From positions 62,001-126,000 of the forward strand of contig NZ_JAHSTT010000003.1 of NCBI RefSeq assembly GCF_019145205.1: DNA of 64,000 nt, given 5' to 3'. The stretch is from Pseudomonas khavaziana (GTDB lineage Bacteria; Pseudomonadota; Gammaproteobacteria; Pseudomonadales; Pseudomonadaceae). Below are positions 60,411 to 64,000 of the stretch, one piece after another. A model generated the notes under the pieces. It made no database searches. It was not told the DNA's origin and saw only the letters and a list, made by a program, of their open reading frames with translations. Numbering within the stretch: the first letter of the stretch is position 1; the number at the start of each line of letters is the position of its first letter. Both the position numbers and the translations under genes were made by a program.

Positions 60411-61208
60411 TCACCCCGGTTCACAAGGTGAGCCGAAGCGACGTGGTTGATAGCCTGGCGCGGGCGAGGCAGGGCGGGTTGTTGCTGCTGACGCGCAGGC
60501 GGCGATGCGCAAAGTGCGGGAGGGCGCCCAACGGGAATTATTGCCGACGCGATCAAGAATGCAGTAGGTGACGTCCAACCGGCAGTCGTCGCCCGCTTCG
60601 ATAATCACCTGGGAGGGCACCCACACCTGTACCGCCAGGCCTACGTTCCCGGCCTGGATTTTCGGCAGGTCCAGGCGTACGTCACCCCAGCGCAGAGTGA
60701 TGGCGTCTCCGGTGCTCATGTTCAAGTAAGGCTCGATCGTCAGCGGGATGCCGCGGCGTACCTGGCAGCTGTTGACGCCATAGCGGCGGATGGTTTCAGG
60801 CAGGCCGACGGGGGCGAGGTTCTGGTTTTCATCACCCCTTTCGTGGTTCAGAAGAGACGAGGGCAGGCCGCCGGGGTAGTTGGTTTTGACCCGCACCAGG
60901 GTCGCAGCAGAGCGTATAGGCCCATGACCGATCTGCAGGACCTGGTAGTGGACGCGCGCGGGGCCGTCCTGCACAAAGCTTTCCGGTACCCACAGGTGGG
61001 TGAACGTGCCGATCTTGCCAGCGGTCACCTTGCGCGAAGCGGCGAAGCAGTTATTCCAGAACAGTTCGATCAGGTCGCCTTCTTCCATGCCTGGGTAGGG
61101 TGAAATGTCTACTTGCAAGTGCGTGGAGGCCAGGGCGCTGATGCCGCTTCCAATCGCCTGGGGCAATTTGGGGGCAGTGAGCGTGGCCGGGATTTGGGTG
61201 TGTGTCAT
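60411..61208 (-). CDS. Hypothetical protein with two tandem repeat domains
   Basis: A 265-residue protein made of two similar beta-rich halves. Half 1 has ISPYPGMEEGDLIELFW..GTFTHLWVPESFVQDGPARVHYQVLQ..IRSAATLVRV. Half 2 has IEPYLNMSTGDAITLRW..GLAVQVWVPSQVIIEAGDDCRLDVTYCILD..WAPSRTLRI. Each reads as an Ig-like or lectin-like fold. No signal peptide. ATG 61208 follows CAAGGAGATTACTG. The C-terminus is a Pro/Arg/Ser-rich tail. I do not know the family; similar tandem modules occur in large pseudomonad surface or toxin proteins, which is only a loose analogy. Confidence 0.6.
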   Translation of the reverse strand: MTHTQIPATLTAPKLPQAIGSGISALASTHLQVDISPYPGMEEGDLIELFWNNCFAASRKVTAGKIGTFTHLWVPESFVQDGPARVHYQVLQIGHGPIRSAATLVRVKTNYPGGLPSSLLNHERGDENQNLAPVGLPETIRRYGVNSCQVRRGIPLTIEPYLNMSTGDAITLRWGDVRLDLPKIQAGNVGLAVQVWVPSQVIIEAGDDCRLDVTYCILDRVGNNSRWAPSRTLRIAACASAATTRPASPAPGYQPRRFGSPCEPG

Positions 61209-61578
61209 CAGTAATCTCCTTGATGCAGCCAGCAGCAATCGTTCCGAGCTCCCTGCACACAGGCGCAAGGCGGTTCGAAAGGAACGATTCAGTCAGTAGC
61301 CGGGATAGGATCCAATCCTCAAGGCGCTAGATAAGAGGGTTGGCCGCGGAGCGTCAATGGAGGCAAAAGGCTAAACGGCGGGTTTGAAGATATTCAGAAG
61401 AGTCTGACGGGGAGGGGGACTTTAAGGTCGTTACGGCGGGGTATTTTAAGCGCTGGAACGGTAACCCGTTGTAGGAGCGAGCTTGCTTGCGAAGAACGTC
61501 AACGATAACGCGGTGAATCAGATTGACCGAGTTGCCTGAGCGTTTTTCGCGAGCAAGCTCGCTCCTACAGAGGGTGGG
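61209..61578. repeat. Intergenic region with REPIN (61470-61569)
   Basis: Inverted arms TGTAGGAGCGAGCTTGC and GCAAGCTCGCTCCTACA at 61470-61569, close to the tcyN stop. The rest (61209-61469) shows no gene or clear site and presumably holds the promoter of the two-repeat protein. Confidence 0.85.
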
Positions 61579-62325
61579 TCAGTGGGCGAGGAATTTGCTC
61601 AGAAACTGCCTGGTTCGCTCTTCCCTGGGATTGGCGAACAACGCCTTGGCTTCGCCCTGTTCGACGATCACGCCCTTGTCGAAAAAAATCACCCGGTTGG
61701 CCACATCCCGGGCAAAGCTCATCTCGTGGGTAACGATGACCATGGTGCGGTTTTCTTCGGCCAGGCTGCGGATGGTCGCCAGCACTTCGCCCACCAGTTC
61801 CGGGTCAAGGGCCGAGGTGGGTTCGTCGAACAGGATCACCTCCGGCTCCATGGCCAGCGCCCGGGCAATCGCCACACGCTGTTGCTGGCCGCCGGACAAC
61901 CGCCGTGGGTAGGACGCTTCCTTGCCCGCCAGGCCGACCCTGGCCAATAGCTTGCGCCCCAGTTCGGTCGCCGCTTCCCGCGGCATCTTCTTGACCACGA
62001 TCGGCCCTTCGATGACGTTTTCCAGCGCGGTGCGGTGCGGGAATAGGTTGAAGTTCTGGAACACAAAGCCCACATGCTGGCGCAGGCGCCGCACCAGGCC
62101 CTGTTGCTGGTTGAGCGGCCTGCTGCTGTCGATCTCTATGTCACCGACCTTGATGCGGCCGCTGGTGGGCTCTTCGAGGAAATTCAGGCAGCGCAGGAAG
62201 GTGGTCTTGCCGGAGCCGCTGGGTCCGATGATGGCGACCACTTCGCCCGCCTTGACCTCCAGGTCGATGCCGTTGAGCACCACCTGGCCGTTGAATTGCT
62301 TGGTCAGTTTCTCAACCACGATCAT
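61579..62325 (-). CDS. tcyN: L-cystine ABC transporter ATPase
   Basis: A 248-residue polar-amino-acid ABC ATPase: Walker [10 protein letters not shown] (about 34-42), Q-loop [11 protein letters not shown], signature LSGGQQQR (about 142), Walker [15 protein letters not shown], switch His VTHEMSFA. Third gene of the minus-strand unit tcyJ-tcyL-tcyN, three bases after the permease gene. Matches the cystine/diaminopimelate system, another sulfur source. Confidence 0.9.
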   Translation of the reverse strand: MIVVEKLTKQFNGQVVLNGIDLEVKAGEVVAIIGPSGSGKTTFLRCLNFLEEPTSGRIKVGDIEIDSSRPLNQQQGLVRRLRQHVGFVFQNFNLFPHRTALENVIEGPIVVKKMPREAATELGRKLLARVGLAGKEASYPRRLSGGQQQRVAIARALAMEPEVILFDEPTSALDPELVGEVLATIRSLAEENRTMVIVTHEMSFARDVANRVIFFDKGVIVEQGEAKALFANPREERTRQFLSKFLAH

Positions 62326-62328
62326 GCT

Positions 62329-62994
62329 TCAAGACTCCAGGTCATGCCGGTTGACGCGGTCTTCCAGACGGTTTTGCAGATGCGCCAGAATGCTCGCCAG
62401 GATCCAGTAGATCAGGGCCGCGGACAGATACATGGTGAAAATTTCGAAGGTACGCGCCGACACCAGTTGGGCCTGGCGGAACAGCTCTGGCACCTGGATG
62501 GTGGCGGCCAGCGCAGTGTCCTTGACCAGCGAGATAAAGCTGTTGCCCAGGGGCGGCAGGGCTGTACGCATGGCCTGCGGCAAAATGGCCCGGCGCAGGG
62601 TCTGCGCACGGGTCATGCCGATACTGGCGGCCGCTTCCCACTGGCCACGCTCGATGGAGGCGATGGCGGCCCGCAGGATTTCACAGGCGTAGGCTGCCAT
62701 GTTCAGCGAAAAGCCGATCATGGCAGCCGGGATCGGGTCCAGCTCGATGCCCACTTGCGGCAAGCCGTAGTAGATCAGGAACAGTTGCACCAGCAACGGC
62801 GTGCCGCGAAAGAACGACACGTAGACCCTGGCCGTCCAACTGAGCAACTTGAAGCGCGACAGGCGCATCAACGCCAGGCCGAAGCCCAGCAGCAAGCCGA
62901 AAAACATCCCGCCAAGGCTGAGGATTACCGTGTAGTACGCGCCCTTGAGCAGAAAGGGCGCGGAGTCCAGCGCGAGTTGGAAACCTGCTTCCAT
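62329..62994 (-). CDS. tcyL: L-cystine ABC transporter permease
   Basis: A 221-residue His/Glu/Gln-type permease with about four to five hydrophobic segments, the family opening (LLKGAYYTVILSLGGMFFGLLLGFGLALMRLS) and EAA loop (EAAASIGMTRAQTLRRAILPQAMRTALPPLGN, about 132-163). The start overlaps the tcyJ stop by one base (TAATG). Confidence 0.92.
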   Translation of the reverse strand: MEAGFQLALDSAPFLLKGAYYTVILSLGGMFFGLLLGFGLALMRLSRFKLLSWTARVYVSFFRGTPLLVQLFLIYYGLPQVGIELDPIPAAMIGFSLNMAAYACEILRAAIASIERGQWEAAASIGMTRAQTLRRAILPQAMRTALPPLGNSFISLVKDTALAATIQVPELFRQAQLVSARTFEIFTMYLSAALIYWILASILAHLQNRLEDRVNRHDLES

Positions 62995-63788
62995 TATTGA
63001 GTGACGTCAGCGTTGAAGTACTTCTCGGACAGCTTCTTCAAGGTGCCGTCGGCGCGCAGCTTGTCGAGGGCCGTGTTCACCGCGTCGAGCAGTTCAGGCT
63101 CGCCTTTGCGCAGGGCAATCCCGGATTCCTGGCGTGAGAAGGCGTTGCCGGCTGCGGCGGTGTCCTTGGCTTTCTTGGCGTACTCCAGGGCGGCCAGGCG
63201 GTCGATCAGGATCGCGTCGATACGGCCGATGCGCAGGTCCTGGAACTTGGTCGGGTCATCGTTATAGGTCTTGATAATGGCTTTAGGCTGGTTATCCTTG
63301 AGCCATTGTTCGTAGTTGGTGCCCAGGCCTACGCCGACTTTCTTGCCGGCCAGGTCGTCGGCAGTCTTGATGGTGTCGACGTTCTTCGCCAGGGTCAGCG
63401 CCTGGATACCGGAAACGGTGTAGGGCTTGGAGAAGTCGTACTTTTTCTTGCGCTCTTCGGAGATGGTCACTTGGTTGACCACGGCGTCCAGGCGCTTGGA
63501 TTCCAGGGCGGCGAGGATGCCGTCCCACGGGGTGGCCTGTAGCTTGACCTTGACGCCCAACTCCTTGGCCAGAGCTTCGGACAACTCCACCTCGAACCCG
63601 CTGAGCTTGCCGCTTTCATCGACGAAGCTGAAGGGTGGGTAGGTGCCTTCCAGGCCGATCTTGATCTCGCCGGCTTTCTTGATGTTGCCCAGCTGTTCGC
63701 CGGCAACCGCCTGGCCCAGCCAGCCAGCGCCAAGCGCCAGGCCCAATGTGCCAACCAGTAGCGTGCGACGCAATACAGAAATAGTCAT
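62994..63788 (-). CDS. tcyJ: Periplasmic cystine-binding protein
   Basis: A 264-residue family 3 solute-binding protein with a signal peptide (VLRRTLLVGTLGLALGAGWLGQAVAG). Motifs: IKIGLEGTYPPFSFVDESGKLSGFEVELSEALAKELG, then DGILAALESKRLDAVVNQVTISEERKKKYDFS and GTNYEQWLKDNQP, typical of TcyJ/FliY. ATG 63788 begins the signal peptide; an in-frame upstream start at 63926 is unlikely. A TATTC..GAATA dyad lies about 145 bases ahead. Confidence 0.92.
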   Translation of the reverse strand: MTISVLRRTLLVGTLGLALGAGWLGQAVAGEQLGNIKKAGEIKIGLEGTYPPFSFVDESGKLSGFEVELSEALAKELGVKVKLQATPWDGILAALESKRLDAVVNQVTISEERKKKYDFSKPYTVSGIQALTLAKNVDTIKTADDLAGKKVGVGLGTNYEQWLKDNQPKAIIKTYNDDPTKFQDLRIGRIDAILIDRLAALEYAKKAKDTAAAGNAFSRQESGIALRKGEPELLDAVNTALDKLRADGTLKKLSEKYFNADVTQ

Positions 63789-63930
63789 GGAGAGCCCCTG
63801 TGTTTTTATGGTGAGCGAAGCAGGTGACGCGGTTGTCGTATCCTGCCTTAAAGCGCGGTGTGCGTCTTCTTCTGCGGCGCGATGATAAAGCGGGTTTTTA
63901 AGACTTGAAAATAATAAAAATGACAATTTA

Positions 63931-63947
63931 TATTCTTTTTTTGAATA
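63931..63947. promoter_or_regulatory. TATTC-N7-GAATA dyad upstream of tcyJ
   Basis: TATTC, seven T, GAATA, within an AT-rich patch before the cystine operon. Same form as the sites at 38811 and 26658. Confidence 0.45.
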
Positions 63948-63959
63948 TGAATTAGGTCT

Positions 63960-64000
63960 AAGTGGGAGGGGGCTTGCTCCCGATAGCGGTGGGTCAGTGA
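63960..64000. repeat. REP arm, cut by the window end
   Basis: AGTGGGAGGGGGCTTGCTCC followed by CGATAGCGGTGGGTCAGTGA: the left half of a REPIN of the common type. Confidence 0.85.

Noticed and set aside
2301..63999. REP repeats as a CRISPR array or integron cassettes
   Set aside because: Copies are dispersed, paired as inverted repeats and lie between genes; there is no regular spacer array and there are no cas genes.

Overview
The window reads as chromosomal DNA of a fluorescent Pseudomonas, most likely the P. fluorescens group. The reasons are the dense REP/REPIN repeats with GGGAGGGGGCTTGC or GTAGGAGCGAGCTTGC cores (about 15 loci), high GC with Pseudomonas codon use, and gene sets whose order I recognise from P. 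aeruginosa: gabD-gabT, desA facing a GGDEF/EAL gene, then oscA, sbp, cysT, cysW and cysA.

Layout. 1-3.8 kb: the start of a serralysin protease (minus strand, cut by the window edge), a vWA lipoprotein, and an ECF sigma factor with a probable anti-sigma partner. 3.8-12.9 kb: an AT-rich island lying against tRNA-Arg(CCG), flanked by direct repeats of the tRNA 3' end and terminator. It has no integrase. It carries an orphan membrane protein, a repeat-rich 0.77 kb control or origin-like region, a Gabija-like pair (OLD/TOPRIM ATPase plus UvrD helicase), an unassigned two-gene module (a protein faintly like nucleoid-associated NdpA plus a three-segment membrane protein with an in-frame hexanucleotide repeat), and a truncated gene. 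12.9-17.3 kb: a putative R-body (reb) locus with a Crp/Fnr regulator, a sigma factor, three RebB-family genes, a longer Ala-rich paralogue, a permuted papain-fold protein and a small helical protein. 17.5-31 kb: GABA catabolism (gabDT), an HDOD regulator, two c-di-GMP proteins, desA, and the sulfate uptake operon. 31-43 kb: regulators, a periplasmic HIUase/GlcG-like pair, a second desaturase with its AraC regulator, a deaminase-MFS pair with LysR, and a sulfur cluster (hydrolase, sigma-54 activator, MetQ-like protein). 43-50.7 kb: a triABC-type RND pump and a secreted glycosidase-like protein. 50.7-53.7 kb: a methyltransferase, two secreted proteins of unknown role and gene remnants. 53.7-64 kb: a minus-strand organosulfur block (two SfnB-like flavoproteins, an LLM monooxygenase, metQNI), a two-repeat unknown protein, and the cystine ABC transporter tcyJLN.

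How they fit together. Much of 26-64 kb supports sulfur supply: sulfate (sbp-cysTWA, oscA), organosulfur compounds (SfnB/LLM), methionine-type and related substrates (metQNI, MetQ-like) and cystine (tcyJLN). Several of these share AT-rich upstream dyads of the form ATTC..GAAT, which suggests common control by a CysB-like regulator (inference). The most promising places for undescribed biology are the tRNA-Arg island, especially the two-gene module next to Gabija, and the papain-like and helical accessory genes embedded in the reb locus.
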